This document shows, one piece after another, positions 17,769 through 26,851 of a stretch of 64,000 nucleotides of DNA (the stretch's first letter is position 1; every line of letters starts with the position of its first letter). Both the position numbers and the translations under genes were made by a program. The stretch spans positions 30,938-94,937 of the forward strand of contig NZ_JAMBOO010000014.1 of assembly GCF_023715895.1 (NCBI RefSeq). Reading direction: 5' to 3'. The notes under the pieces were generated by a model. The model did no database searches, had not been told where the DNA came from, and saw only the letters and a list, made by a program, of their open reading frames with translations. The stretch is from Domibacillus indicus (lineage in GTDB: Bacteria > Bacillota > Bacilli > Bacillales > Domibacillaceae).

Positions 17769-18728
17769 ATGACTTTTAAAGTATTGTTGACAGATTATGA
17801 ATTTGCCCATCTTGAGTACGAAGAGCAGGTTTTCAATGAAAGCGGTCTCGACATTGAATTTATCAAAAAACAATGCAAAACAGAAGAAGACGTGATTGAG
17901 CACGCGAAAGAAGCAGATGCTCTTTTAAATCAATACGCGCCTATTTCAAAACGTGTGATCGATTCTCTTGAACGAACAAAAGTCATTTCCCGGTATGGTG
18001 TCGGCGTCAACACAATCGATATCGACGCTGCTCAGGCAAAAAACATTACCGTAGCCAATGTGCCGGATTACGGAATGGAAGAGGTATCGAATCATGCGCT
18101 CGCCTTGCTGCTGTCATGGGCTCGAAAAGTGACCCTATTAAACAATGAGGTCAAGCAGGGAAACTGGGATTTTAAAGCGTGTGTGCCAATCCACCGTTTT
18201 GATAAACAGACCGTTGGCGTACTCGGTTTCGGCCGAATTCCGCGCCGCTTTATTGAAAAGGTAAAGCCGCTCGGGTTCCAAACAGCTGCCTATGATCCGT
18301 TTGTGTCAGCCGAAGAGATGGCAGCGGCGGGCGTTCAAAAAATGGAACTGGATGAAATCATCAAAGAGTCAGATTACTTGTCTGTTCACGTTCCGCTTAT
18401 TAAAGAAACACATCATCTATTAAACGCTGAACGATTCAGCCAGATGAAGAAAAATGCTGTGGTTATCAATACAGCCCGGGGCCCGATTATTGATGAAAAA
18501 GCCCTGGCTGACGCGCTAGAGCAGGGCATCATCGCCGGCGCTGCGCTGGATGTTACAGAAGAAGAGCCGGTCAGTAAAACAAGTCCGCTCCTTCAAATGA
18601 ATAACGTTATCATTACACCGCACAGTGCCTGGTATTCAGAAGAAGCCATGATTGAACTGCGCCAAAAAGCAGCGAAAAATATTGTGCAAGTTTTAAAAGG
18701 CGAACAAACGCCTTATGCGCTTACGTAA
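17769..18728 (+). CDS. D-isomer-specific 2-hydroxyacid dehydrogenase
   Basis: A 319-residue NAD-dependent dehydrogenase of the D-2-hydroxyacid family, nearest to the CtBP-like branch. The cofactor motif is VLGFGRIPRRF (151-161); catalytic residues are Arg237 (NTARGPI), Glu266 (DVTEEEP) and His285 (ITPHSAWYS). RYGVGVNTIDI precedes the Rossmann domain. In the cofactor loop, Ile-Pro replaces the usual Ile-Gly. With the FAH hydrolase immediately downstream it could oxidise a hydroxyl of a keto-deoxy acid to give a diketo acid for hydrolysis (inference), or reduce a 2-keto acid. AAAGGAGCGG precedes ATG 17769. Confidence 0.85.
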   Translation: MTFKVLLTDYEFAHLEYEEQVFNESGLDIEFIKKQCKTEEDVIEHAKEADALLNQYAPISKRVIDSLERTKVISRYGVGVNTIDIDAAQAKNITVANVPDYGMEEVSNHALALLLSWARKVTLLNNEVKQGNWDFKACVPIHRFDKQTVGVLGFGRIPRRFIEKVKPLGFQTAAYDPFVSAEEMAAAGVQKMELDEIIKESDYLSVHVPLIKETHHLLNAERFSQMKKNAVVINTARGPIIDEKALADALEQGIIAGAALDVTEEEPVSKTSPLLQMNNVIITPHSAWYSEEAMIELRQKAAKNIVQVLKGEQTPYALT

Positions 18729-18746
18729 GAAAGGCGGAATGGAAAA

Positions 18747-19589
18747 ATGAAATTAGCCCTGTTTTCAGCAGAAGAAAAGCATCACCTCGGCGTTGTCCGG
18801 GGTGATCACATCGTCAGCTTAACGGCGATCGATCCTGAAACGTATCCACCCTGCATTAAAACATTTATCCAGCGGGGGAGCACAGTTCCTTCCCTTGAAG
18901 GACAGCCGTCGTTTTCTTTAGAGGATATTAACATTGACGTCCCCATCGCCTCACCGGAAAAAATCATTTGTGTCGGCTTGAACTATATTGATCATTGCCA
19001 TGAAACAGGCATGGAACCGCCGAAATCACCGGTTATTTTTTCGAAATACGCAAACGCGTTAACCGGCCATCATACCGCTGTAGAAATACCCGTTAATTCA
19101 AATGAAGTAGATTTCGAAGCGGAGCTGGCTATCGTAATCGGCAAAGAAGCAAAACATGTCTCAGAGGAAGAAGCAGAAGAATTCGTTTTTGGCTATACGA
19201 TCATGAATGATATAAGTGCCAGGGACCTGCAGTTTGCGGATGGACAGTGGTCACGCGGCAAAACAGCGGACACCTTTGCGCCAACGGGCCCGTATGTCGT
19301 GACGCGTGACGAAATCGGCAATCCACACGATCTAGCTATTTCACTGACATTGAATGGCGAAACGATGCAGGATTCCAATACGAGCAATTTGATTTTTACG
19401 GTTCCACAAATCGTTTCCTTTTTATCGCAATCTATGACGTTGAAGCCGGGAGACTTAATCGCGACTGGAACACCGCCGGGCGTCGGAATGGGCCGCAGCC
19501 CGAAAGTGTGGCTGAAGGACGGGGACCAAATGGACGTAACAATCGAAAAAATTGGTACGCTGTCCAATCATGTACGTGGAAGATCATAA
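18747..19589 (+). CDS. Fumarylacetoacetate hydrolase family protein
   Basis: A 280-residue FAH-fold enzyme of the acylpyruvate hydrolase type. Signature blocks are ICVGLNYIDHCHETGMEPP, PVIFSKYANALTG, metal-binding DFEAELAIVIGKEA, NDISARDLQF, SRGKTADTFAPTGPYVV and GDLIATGTPPGVGMG. It differs from the KdaD-like FAH protein of the same operon. Relatives hydrolyse C-C bonds in 2,4-diketo acids, for example 2,4-diketo-3-deoxyrhamnonate to pyruvate plus a hydroxyacid. Together with the upstream dehydrogenase this would form an oxidative-hydrolytic branch (inference). Confidence 0.83.
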   Translation: MKLALFSAEEKHHLGVVRGDHIVSLTAIDPETYPPCIKTFIQRGSTVPSLEGQPSFSLEDINIDVPIASPEKIICVGLNYIDHCHETGMEPPKSPVIFSKYANALTGHHTAVEIPVNSNEVDFEAELAIVIGKEAKHVSEEEAEEFVFGYTIMNDISARDLQFADGQWSRGKTADTFAPTGPYVVTRDEIGNPHDLAISLTLNGETMQDSNTSNLIFTVPQIVSFLSQSMTLKPGDLIATGTPPGVGMGRSPKVWLKDGDQMDVTIEKIGTLSNHVRGRS

Positions 19590-19610
19590 ACGAGAAAGAA
19601 GAGGATGAAC

Positions 19611-20567
19611 ATGGATGTTGTAACCGTGGGCGAAACGATGACCTTATTTTCACCAAATGAGCACGGCCAGCTGCGCCATGCTCATTCTTTTTCTATGAAG
19701 TTTGCTGGTGCGGAATCCAATGTTGCCATCGGATTAAGCCGTCTTGGCCATAAAGCGCGCTGGATCAGCCGATTAGGTGAGGACGAATTTGGTGATGCAA
19801 TGGAGATTTTTATTCGTGGAGAAGGTGTGGACGTATCGTATGTTACACGCGATGAGCGGGCGCCAACCGGTGTATTTTTTAAAGAATTCCGCCGTCCGAA
19901 TGATACGCGCGTTTATTACTATCGGAAAGATTCCGCTGCCAGCCAGCTGACGGCGGATCATATTAAGGCAGAAGCCATTAAAGGAGCCGCTTATCTGCAT
20001 ATAACCGGTATTACACCGGCTCTCGGTGAATCGTGCCAGTCTGTCATGGACAAAGCGATTCGGCTGGCGAAAGCGAACGGGGTAAAGATTGTGTTTGATC
20101 CAAATGTGCGTCTGAAAATCTGGAAAAGTGAAGAAGAAGCACGCCGGCTGATCAAACGGTATATAGCAGAAAGCGACATTGTATTGCCAGGTGAAGCGGA
20201 GGCCGAATTTTTATTTGGCAAAAAAGATAGATTCGCTTATGTAGAAGCATTTCATGATCTCGGTGCAGACATTGTCCTGATGAAAGTCGGAAAAGAAGGA
20301 TGTCTTGTATCACAAAGAGGAAAAGCAGTGGAGCATGTTTCCGGCTTTTATGTGGAGAGAGTGATCGATCCGATCGGTGCAGGTGACGCGTTCGCCGCTG
20401 GCGTTTTATCGGCTTTATTGGATGGACTGTCCGTTGAGGAAGCGGCCAGGCGAGGCAATGCAATGGGTGCGATGGTGACCATGGTAAATGGAGATGTCGA
20501 AGGGCTGCCTAACCGAGCGGACCTGTTTTCTTTTATGAATGGCGGATCGGATGATGTAACGAGATAG
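19611..20567 (+). CDS. kdgK: 2-keto-3-deoxygluconate kinase (PfkB family)
   Basis: Phosphorylates 2-keto-3-deoxygluconate (or the galacto epimer) with ATP to the 6-phosphate. This is a ribokinase-fold protein with the N-terminal substrate-binding region GGAESNVAI-like (FAGAESNVAIGLSRLG, 31-46) and the C-terminal anion-hole/catalytic motif DPIGAGDAFAAG (Asp259). AGAAGAGG abuts ATG 19605, so ATG 19611, six bases away, is taken as start (318 residues). The next gene is the matching aldolase, so substrate assignment is good. Confidence 0.88.
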   Translation: MDVVTVGETMTLFSPNEHGQLRHAHSFSMKFAGAESNVAIGLSRLGHKARWISRLGEDEFGDAMEIFIRGEGVDVSYVTRDERAPTGVFFKEFRRPNDTRVYYYRKDSAASQLTADHIKAEAIKGAAYLHITGITPALGESCQSVMDKAIRLAKANGVKIVFDPNVRLKIWKSEEEARRLIKRYIAESDIVLPGEAEAEFLFGKKDRFAYVEAFHDLGADIVLMKVGKEGCLVSQRGKAVEHVSGFYVERVIDPIGAGDAFAAGVLSALLDGLSVEEAARRGNAMGAMVTMVNGDVEGLPNRADLFSFMNGGSDDVTR

Positions 20568-20582
20568 AAAGGAGAAACATAC

Positions 20583-21215
20583 ATGAATCAGCTTGAACGA
20601 TTAAAAGAAGGTAAGCTGGTCGCAGTGATTCGTGGCGCCCAGCCGGAACAAGTGATACCAATTGCACAGGCGCTGCAAGAAGGCGGGATTGTCTCGCTTG
20701 AAATCACAGCCGATACGCCTAAAGTGTGTTCTGTGATCGAAGGAGTAAAAGAAACATTTGGGGACAATATCATTGTTGGAGCCGGCACGGTGCTGGACCC
20801 GGAAACCGCCCGTGCCGTCATTATGGCGGGAGCGGAATTTATTTTCTCTCCGACCGTTAATGTGGAAACGATTAAAATGGCGAAGCGCTACGGTGTAATC
20901 AGCATTCCAGGCGCACTGACGCCAACTGAAATTTTAACAGCGTATGAACATGGGGCTGATTTGATCAAAGTTTTTCCAGCCGGTGCAATGGGAGCCGGAT
21001 ACTTTAAAGATTTAAAAGGGCCGCTGCCGCATATCCCGCTTATGCCAACAGGCGGCATCACTCTCGATAATATAGCGGACTACTTTAAAGCCGGCGCAGC
21101 AGCAGCCGGGCTGGGCAGCGCCCTTGTGAATCCTGCGAAGCTTCAAACCGAGGAATCCTATAAGGAGCTGACCAAAATGGCGCAGGCTTTTTCAGAGCTA
21201 GCTGCTGGCTGGTAA
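20583..21215 (+). CDS. eda: 2-keto-3-deoxy-6-phosphogluconate aldolase
   Basis: Class I aldolase cleaving KDPG (or KDPGal) into pyruvate and glyceraldehyde 3-phosphate. The 210-residue size is typical. It shows AVIRGAQPEQ, Glu40 (SLEITADTP), the phosphate-site IPGALTPTEI and Schiff-base Lys129 in LIKVFPAGAMG. PTGGITLDNI follows near residue 155. It is the last gene of the operon and is followed 36 bases later by a strong terminator. Confidence 0.92.
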   Translation: MNQLERLKEGKLVAVIRGAQPEQVIPIAQALQEGGIVSLEITADTPKVCSVIEGVKETFGDNIIVGAGTVLDPETARAVIMAGAEFIFSPTVNVETIKMAKRYGVISIPGALTPTEILTAYEHGADLIKVFPAGAMGAGYFKDLKGPLPHIPLMPTGGITLDNIADYFKAGAAAAGLGSALVNPAKLQTEESYKELTKMAQAFSELAAGW

Positions 21216-21251
21216 GGCGTTTCTTTTGAATAAGGCACAACAGCAGACGTC

Positions 21252-21281
21252 GCTTTTGCTCTTAAGAGCAAAAGCTTTTTT
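21252..21281 (+). terminator. Rho-independent terminator of the sugar-acid operon
   Basis: GCTTTTGCTC, a TTAA loop and GAGCAAAAGC form a perfect 10-bp stem followed by six Ts. It closes the + strand operon begun at 2195. The stretch 21282-21529 contains nothing I can assign. Confidence 0.9.
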
Positions 21282-21529
21282 ATCGGTATGCCGTTACTTT
21301 ACAGAGATTATCTAGTTTCGAAGGAACAATTTTGTTCCATACATATCATTTTCCACTGAGTCATCCAAACGAAACAGCACATATGATCCTAGAGAATGAA
21401 GAATATACGGAAAGCTTTAGTAAAGTGCAATAGCGATATTTAAAAAACGGTTAGTATGCAGCATCAGGTACTAAGTGTAAAAGCAAAGTTCCAGGATACT
21501 AGGATTCATTTTTATATTTTAGGAAACAT

Positions 21530-21562
21530 AAGAGCACCTTAACACTACTGTTGGTGCTCTTT
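21530..21562. terminator. Bidirectional terminator-like hairpin after the DUF4188 gene
   Basis: AAGAGCACC and GGTGCTCTT are separated by a 14-base loop, with A/T runs on both sides. It lies just downstream (- strand) of the DUF4188 gene. Confidence 0.6.
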
Positions 21563-21579
21563 ACTATTCATTATAGGAA

Positions 21580-22065
21580 CTACTGCATTTTGTAGGAATT
21601 CAGCCGTTTTCTGGCAGAGTTTTGTTTTGTCGTAATCGGCATATGATTTAATGCTTTTCCTAAACCATAGTGAGGCATATTTCCATAGATCGATTCATAA
21701 TCTCCATTTTTTACTTGATAGGTTTCATGATAAATTCCCACAGCGGGGTTGTTACCGACCTTTTTATTAAAGTTGGCCCATGCTGTTAAATGCTTTTCAT
21801 TTTTAGCATAAGCGAGTAAGTCATCCATTGAACGCCAATATTGAATCATACAAGTGGTTCTAAGCCCAAAATAGCTTTCCATTGATAGGAAGCCCAATTC
21901 ATCCTTGTTTGTATAAAGCTCCCGAATCATTCCAGGCATCGCGTTAAATACCGGCAGCCACTTATTTAATGCGATGGGCTTGTTAATTCGCATGCCAATG
22001 ATAAAAACGACAATATCTTCTGTATTCTCCGTTGTATAACGACCAGGATAAATATGCTTGCCCAT
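21580..22065 (-). CDS. DUF4188-family protein (monooxygenase-like)
   Basis: A 161-residue protein of the DUF4188 type, a ferredoxin-like (dimeric alpha-beta barrel) fold related to haem-dependent monooxygenases; precise activity is unknown to me. Features are VVFIIGMRINKP at the start, MPGMIRELY and RTTCMIQYWRSMDDLLAYAK in the core, and a His-rich end to the fold (GIYHETYQV). Its ATG overlaps the stop of the upstream PadR regulator (TGATG), with GAGGGGGG ahead of it, so the two form a small operon. Such PadR-DUF4188 pairs are familiar from Bacillaceae and may answer to phenolic or other toxic compounds (inference). Confidence 0.75.
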   Translation of the reverse strand: MGKHIYPGRYTTENTEDIVVFIIGMRINKPIALNKWLPVFNAMPGMIRELYTNKDELGFLSMESYFGLRTTCMIQYWRSMDDLLAYAKNEKHLTAWANFNKKVGNNPAVGIYHETYQVKNGDYESIYGNMPHYGLGKALNHMPITTKQNSARKRLNSYKMQ

Positions 22066-22622
22066 CAGGAACCCCCCTCATTTAACAGCTTGTTAAGAGT
22101 ATCTTCACACCAGGCAACAGCAGCTTCCGCTATCCTTTTTCCATAGTCTAATGTAAACAGCCAATACATTGCATCCTCGGATTTCTCTTTATGATTGGCA
22201 ATGGCCTGTTCAATCGCTGCATACGTTTGATAACGAGTTTCTAAATCCCGTTTATAACTCTCCAGCAGCAATAGAGTTCTTTCTTTAGGCTGATGGCGGC
22301 TAAAAAATAATTTAAGTAATAGTTCATTTCGTTCAACAGGCAATTGTTGGATGGGCTTCTCTAACCAGCTCTTTAAAGTTTCTTTTCCTTTTGAAGTGAG
22401 GTAGTACTCATTTTTATCTGGCTTTCCCGGGGTGGATGAAATCCGAACTTCTGCAAATCCCTCTTCGACAATGGATTTTAATGTTGGATATATCTGGCCA
22501 TAACTAATTTTCCAGAAATGATTCAAGCTTTGATCAATAAACTGCTTAATGGCATAACCAGATTTACAGTCTGTCGTTAATATTCCTAAAATGGCGTAAG
22601 TAGTATCACTGTAACTTTTCAA
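22065..22622 (-). CDS. PadR-family transcriptional regulator
   Basis: A PadR regulator with the N-terminal winged helix (SYSDTTYAILGILTTDCKSG, ISYGQIYPTLKSIVEEGFAEV, YYLTSKGKETLKSWL) and the C-terminal dimerisation helices (ERNELLLKLFFSR onward). TTG 22622 is the likely start because GGGTGAG lies just before it and it aligns with the usual PadR beginning; this gives 185 residues. The promoter region is A/T-rich with repeated ATATATC/AGATATA motifs (about 22630-22665), a possible autoregulatory site. It probably represses itself and the coupled DUF4188 gene. Confidence 0.85.
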   Translation of the reverse strand: MKSYSDTTYAILGILTTDCKSGYAIKQFIDQSLNHFWKISYGQIYPTLKSIVEEGFAEVRISSTPGKPDKNEYYLTSKGKETLKSWLEKPIQQLPVERNELLLKLFFSRHQPKERTLLLLESYKRDLETRYQTYAAIEQAIANHKEKSEDAMYWLFTLDYGKRIAEAAVAWCEDTLNKLLNEGGS

Positions 22623-22837
22623 ATTACTCACCCTATCTAAAAGATATATATCATTTAGATATATAATATAGAACAAATCAAAAAAATACAAGTGCTTATT
22701 GGGAAAAATAACTAATTTAGCAAAGAGCCATAGTGCTGCTTCTTTTTAGAAAAAAGCGGGCTGCCAATACTGCAGACCGCCGAACAAAAAATTATAACGA
22801 AATATTTATTATATTTAACCGTGTTTTATTTTTTTAC

Positions 22838-22881
22838 AACAAAACCCACTGATGCTTGAAATATCAGCGGGTTTTGTTTTT
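22838..22881. terminator. Terminator hairpin downstream of garD
   Basis: AACAAAACCCACTGAT and ATCAGCGGGTTTTGTT form a long stem with one mismatch, flanked by T/A-rich runs on both strands. It can end the - strand garD transcript 17 bases after its stop, and perhaps + strand transcripts too. Confidence 0.75.
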
Positions 22882-22897
22882 TTAAAAGTTAGCATCA

Positions 22898-24433
22898 TTA
22901 CGTAATAGGAGCTGGGTTGAATAGGGCTAAATCATTATGCAAACCCCAATGCTCTGCCCAGGTTTTCTTGTGTCCACTTGCAACATCTAAAATGAATCGG
23001 AAAATTTCCCACCCAACTTCTTCAATGGTCGCTTCTCCGGTAGCGATCGTTCCAGCATTGATATCAATAAGATCTTTCCATTGTTCAGTTAAAGAATTTC
23101 GTGTAGATACTTTGATGACGGGGGCCATAGCCAGACTATAAGGTGTTCCTCTTCCTGTGGTAAACACTTGAAGATGCATGCCCGAAGCCAGCTGTAACGT
23201 TCCACAAACAAAGTCACTAGCGGGTGTAGCTGCAAAAATCAGTCCTTTTTCTGTCGCTTTTTCACCAGGAGCCAGTACGCCTGATATAGAGCTTCTTCCT
23301 GATTTAGCAATAGAACCTAGGGATTTTTCTACAACATTGGCGAGTCCGCCTTTTTTGTTTCCGGGAGAGGGATTGGCGCTTCGGTCAGCATCACCCAAAG
23401 CAAGATATTGATCATACCAGTCCATTTCTTTTATTAAAGCCTGCCCGACTTCTTCATTGATAGCACGCGGCGTTAACAGATGAATAGCATCGCGCACTTC
23501 TGTAACTTCTGAAAATAACACCGTTGCTCCTGCTCTAACTAATAAATCCGCAGCATAGCCGACTGCCGGATTAGCCGTTACACCCGAGAAGGCATCACTT
23601 CCCCCGCATTGCGTGCCGATAACCAGTTCAGAAACCGAACATGTTTCACGCTGCCTTTGGTTTAATTTTATCAATCGTTCCTCAGCCATTTCCATAATGG
23701 ACTGAACCATGCCCGCAAATCCTGGCTGATCCTGAAGGGAAATAATATCAGATTCTTTCCCGTTTGGGTTGATTCTCATTGGCGAAAGTTTCTCGCAGCC
23801 CAGGCCCACGACCAAGGCTTCGCCCCCGAAATTCGGGTGTTTCGCCAGGTTTTGAATCGTGCGAATAGGAATAACTGCTTCAGGGGCATTGATCGCCACT
23901 CCGCAGCCATAATTGTGGTTTAGGGCAACAACATCATCAACATTAGGATACTTCGGGAGAAGCTCTTTTTTAATGCGATTTACCACAAAATCCAGCACAC
24001 CTACTACACATTGAACACTTGTTGTAATGCCTAAGATATTCTTCGTTCCTACACTGCCATCTTCATTGCGAAATCCTTGAAACGTATACCCTTCAAGAGG
24101 GGGCAGGGTTTCCGGTATGTTCGTTGCTAACGGTAATTCACTGAGATTTGGAGATTGAGGCATTTTGACTAATGATTCCTCAACCCAGCTGCCTTTTTCG
24201 ATTGGTTTTAGCGCATGCCCGATCACTTCACCATAGCGAATAATAGGTTCATTCTCACTTATATCTGCTAAAGCTACTTTGTGCCCCTGAGGAACTCTGT
24301 CTTTCAATTCAAGGCCGTTTGGAAAATGGGTTCCTTTGTCCAGTCCTCCTGTATTCACAATAATGGCCACATTGTCTATTTCATTAACTTTGATATAAAG
24401 TGGTTCAACAGCTTGCATGCTTTTTGTGTTCAT
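22898..24433 (-). CDS. garD: Galactarate dehydratase (fused SAF + UxaA type)
   Basis: GarD dehydrates galactarate to 5-keto-4-deoxyglucarate. ATG 24433 is taken as start because CGGAGG sits eight bases before it; the 511 residues match B. subtilis GarD (YcbH, about 510). The SAF domain is N-terminal ([34 protein letters not shown]); the catalytic part carries [67 protein letters not shown] and [18 protein letters not shown]. Its product is the substrate of KdgD encoded at 29997. The preceding permease gene ends 101 bases upstream, so co-transcription is likely. Confidence 0.85.
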   Translation of the reverse strand: MNTKSMQAVEPLYIKVNEIDNVAIIVNTGGLDKGTHFPNGLELKDRVPQGHKVALADISENEPIIRYGEVIGHALKPIEKGSWVEESLVKMPQSPNLSELPLATNIPETLPPLEGYTFQGFRNEDGSVGTKNILGITTSVQCVVGVLDFVVNRIKKELLPKYPNVDDVVALNHNYGCGVAINAPEAVIPIRTIQNLAKHPNFGGEALVVGLGCEKLSPMRINPNGKESDIISLQDQPGFAGMVQSIMEMAEERLIKLNQRQRETCSVSELVIGTQCGGSDAFSGVTANPAVGYAADLLVRAGATVLFSEVTEVRDAIHLLTPRAINEEVGQALIKEMDWYDQYLALGDADRSANPSPGNKKGGLANVVEKSLGSIAKSGRSSISGVLAPGEKATEKGLIFAATPASDFVCGTLQLASGMHLQVFTTGRGTPYSLAMAPVIKVSTRNSLTEQWKDLIDINAGTIATGEATIEEVGWEIFRFILDVASGHKKTWAEHWGLHNDLALFNPAPIT

Positions 24434-24533
24434 CAGAATCGCCTCCGTGTAAGCACTTTTATAATTAGCTAATCTATCACTCTGTTCATAAGGTAATACG
24501 CATATTCCTAGAAAAAAGTATTCCACTTTATTT

Positions 24534-25892
24534 TCATAACCCGGCGAGATATAAGTAGAACGGAAGTAAAATCACCATAATGAATCCGTATATCCAATTC
24601 CACCTGATTGCAATGTTTATCAGTTTTTCCCTTAAAGAGTAAGCAATTAAATTATTAACAGCGGTCGCTGGTGATAAAACATTTGAAATGCTCCAGCTGC
24701 CGAGAAGGGCAATCGCAAAATAATGGATAGAAAAATTCAAATCACTTGGTTTAATACTTGTAATTAATATGGTAACGACAACAATTGGATGAAGGCCGCC
24801 CATCGCTGTTCCAACAATAATAATAGACAGTATGATTGTCATCATGACAGGAGAATGACCGAACATACTGCTGAACGCTCCAACCAGCATTCCGCTCCAC
24901 TCTGAGGCAACAAAAGCGGAACTGAATAGGCCAGCCAGCAAAAATAAGGAAATTTCCTGATTTAAGTTCGGCAAAGTGATCATAATATGTTTTTTTACTT
25001 CCTCTTTGTAAAGAGGGATGGTTCCTTTGAAACAACACCAAATCGCAGGGAAAAACAACGCGGTAAAGCCGATCGAAACAATCATGTTAACAAACGTAAA
25101 ATGTTCAATAAGTAAAACGGTGCCGGTTGTCACAAACAGCAGTGAGATAAGTTCAAACAATATACGCCGCGTTCCAGGAAGAATGGGAACAGCTTCTTCT
25201 CCCGTCTCTATCTCGCTTAAGCGCTCTTCTTCACGTTTTATCACTTTTCCTTCCAGCAAAAAGCCGACAAGAAAGGAAAGAAGAGAAAACCCAATTGCAT
25301 ATAAAGCAATTGAAGTCCACTTTATATGCAGCTGGCTAATGACAAGTGCCATAGCCGCAAAATATGGTGACCAGGCAACCGCTCCGGCAAAGCCCCTGTT
25401 CAGCGCATTCGCAATCAGTCGATTTGATTTTACATTAGAGGCGCTTGATAAATAATAGTTGATTGAAATTGCACCTACATTAATAACGGCACCAAGAAGG
25501 TGGGTTAAAAGAGCGATACTTATATAGAAAAACGAGGCACTGTTTCTTTTCTTATATAAGATGGATCGTAAGGACTCAATGTAACCCCCTGTACGGAACG
25601 GAATCCCAAGGATAGGGGTAAGAACAAAGATTGCAACAATAGTTAAATTGACAAGAGCGCCGCTTATGATTATATTTATCCATTTTTCCTGGCCAATGAG
25701 CAGTAAAATGGTCAATGCAGCGAGTCCCCCCATTAATTTAGCTGTCATTCCTTTTAATGAAGGGATCGAAATAAGAATAAAGGTAAATACCGTGAAAGAG
25801 ACCAGCCATTGAAACCAAACGGGTTGGGAAAAGGTCATGATTATATAGCTAAGAGCTAAAAAGATAGACATCCCTTGCTTCATTTGCATCAA
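24534..25892 (-). CDS. Polytopic permease of uncertain family, candidate hexarate transporter
   Basis: A very hydrophobic 452-residue protein with about 12 membrane segments. I do not recognise the family with certainty; the organisation (two halves, polar helix breaks such as [15 protein letters not shown] and [20 protein letters not shown]) recalls ion-transporter-superfamily carboxylate permeases. The start is unclear: TTG 25892 and ATG 25889/25880 all lack a strong ribosome site. It sits between a FadR-type regulator gene and garD on the same strand, in addition to GudP encoded nearby, so a role in galactarate or related uptake is plausible (inference). Confidence 0.6.
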   Translation of the reverse strand: MMQMKQGMSIFLALSYIIMTFSQPVWFQWLVSFTVFTFILISIPSLKGMTAKLMGGLAALTILLLIGQEKWINIIISGALVNLTIVAIFVLTPILGIPFRTGGYIESLRSILYKKRNSASFFYISIALLTHLLGAVINVGAISINYYLSSASNVKSNRLIANALNRGFAGAVAWSPYFAAMALVISQLHIKWTSIALYAIGFSLLSFLVGFLLEGKVIKREEERLSEIETGEEAVPILPGTRRILFELISLLFVTTGTVLLIEHFTFVNMIVSIGFTALFFPAIWCCFKGTIPLYKEEVKKHIMITLPNLNQEISLFLLAGLFSSAFVASEWSGMLVGAFSSMFGHSPVMMTIILSIIIVGTAMGGLHPIVVVTILITSIKPSDLNFSIHYFAIALLGSWSISNVLSPATAVNNLIAYSLREKLINIAIRWNWIYGFIMVILLPFYLYLAGL

Positions 25893-25993
25893 CTCATTTT
25901 CTAACAGTCTTATATATTGGATTGCATATTAGAAAAAGTAATGGTATATCATTTCCTCAATCATCCTTTTGCCTGTCGATATCATGAAAAGCT

Positions 25994-26698
25994 TTATTCT
26001 TGTGTAAGAGAGTACTGAAGTACTTTATTACGGACAAAATCAAGATGCTGATACATATGGATAAAGGCTTCTTGAGGGTTCCGCGCCTCAAGGGCCGCAT
26101 AAATCGCTTTATGGTACTCTAAAGTCCGTTCACGCTCTCTAATTTGAATTAAACTATTAATTCTATTATGGGTGATTAAAAGAGAGTCAATCATTCCTTC
26201 AAGAACTGGATTGTTAGCGCTTAGGGCAATAATCAAATGAAATTCTTTGTCCGCATTGCCATAGTCATCATCATTACTGTTGGCAATCGCATCGATTGTT
26301 GCTTTTAATCTTGCAAGCTGTTCGTCTGTTATCTTCTCAGCTGCTATAGTCACAAGCCCTAACTCCAGTGCCATACGCGCTTCAATGATAGCGGGTAAGT
26401 TATCGGTTGCCAGGGCCAGCATAACAGAGAAGGGGTGGGTACCGATTTTATTATTAAAAAAAGTTCCTTCGCGTGTTTTCCGTGTAATAACACCGAGCGT
26501 TTCAAGGGCACTAAGGGCTTCCCGCAATACCGACCTGCTCACTTCCAGTTCTTCCATGAGTTCCATTTCAGGAGGAAGCTTGTCACCGGCTTTCAATTGT
26601 CCGCTGACGAGCAGCTGTACAATCCGTTCTACTACCTGTTTTGAAAGAGTATTGCGGTTCACTGATTGAACCCCAAGCTTTCTTGCTGAAGCATTCAT
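25994..26698 (-). CDS. FadR-subfamily GntR regulator of the glucarate/galactarate genes (YcbG-like)
   Basis: GntR family, FadR subfamily: N-terminal winged helix (LKAGDKLPPEMELMEELEVS, RSVLREALSALETLGVI) and an all-helical C-terminal ligand domain whose conserved Asp/His residues usually bind a metal and carboxylate effector. ATG 26698 is chosen for the AGAGGTG six bases upstream; 234 residues match B. subtilis YcbG. Position within the gud/gar genes suggests that it senses a hexarate. Its own promoter carries TAGTCCTACAA (- strand, 26749-26739), a variant of the TTGTCTTACAA element of gudP and kdgD, consistent with autoregulation. Confidence 0.85.
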   Translation of the reverse strand: MNASARKLGVQSVNRNTLSKQVVERIVQLLVSGQLKAGDKLPPEMELMEELEVSRSVLREALSALETLGVITRKTREGTFFNNKIGTHPFSVMLALATDNLPAIIEARMALELGLVTIAAEKITDEQLARLKATIDAIANSNDDDYGNADKEFHLIIALSANNPVLEGMIDSLLITHNRINSLIQIRERERTLEYHKAIYAALEARNPQEAFIHMYQHLDFVRNKVLQYSLTQE

Positions 26699-26764
26699 TG
26701 TTTCACCTCTTTTCTGTATCATTCCGCATATAATCATATTGTAGGACTAATCATATGGTAGACT

Positions 26765-26797
26765 GATTGCTTTGGCTCAGGAGACGACAAAGCAATC
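26765..26797. repeat. Perfect 10-bp inverted repeat between the GntR gene and gudD
   Basis: GATTGCTTTG and CAAAGCAATC are separated by 13 bases. No T-run follows on either strand, so it is a weak terminator candidate; it may be a protein site or an mRNA hairpin between gudD and the GntR gene. A second stem, GAATGCGCC with GGCGCGTTC (about 26810-26840), lies next to it. Confidence 0.4.
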
Positions 26798-26851
26798 CGG
26801 GAAAACGGTGAATGCGCCGCTCATGAAGAGGGCGCGTTCACTAAAAAGAAC

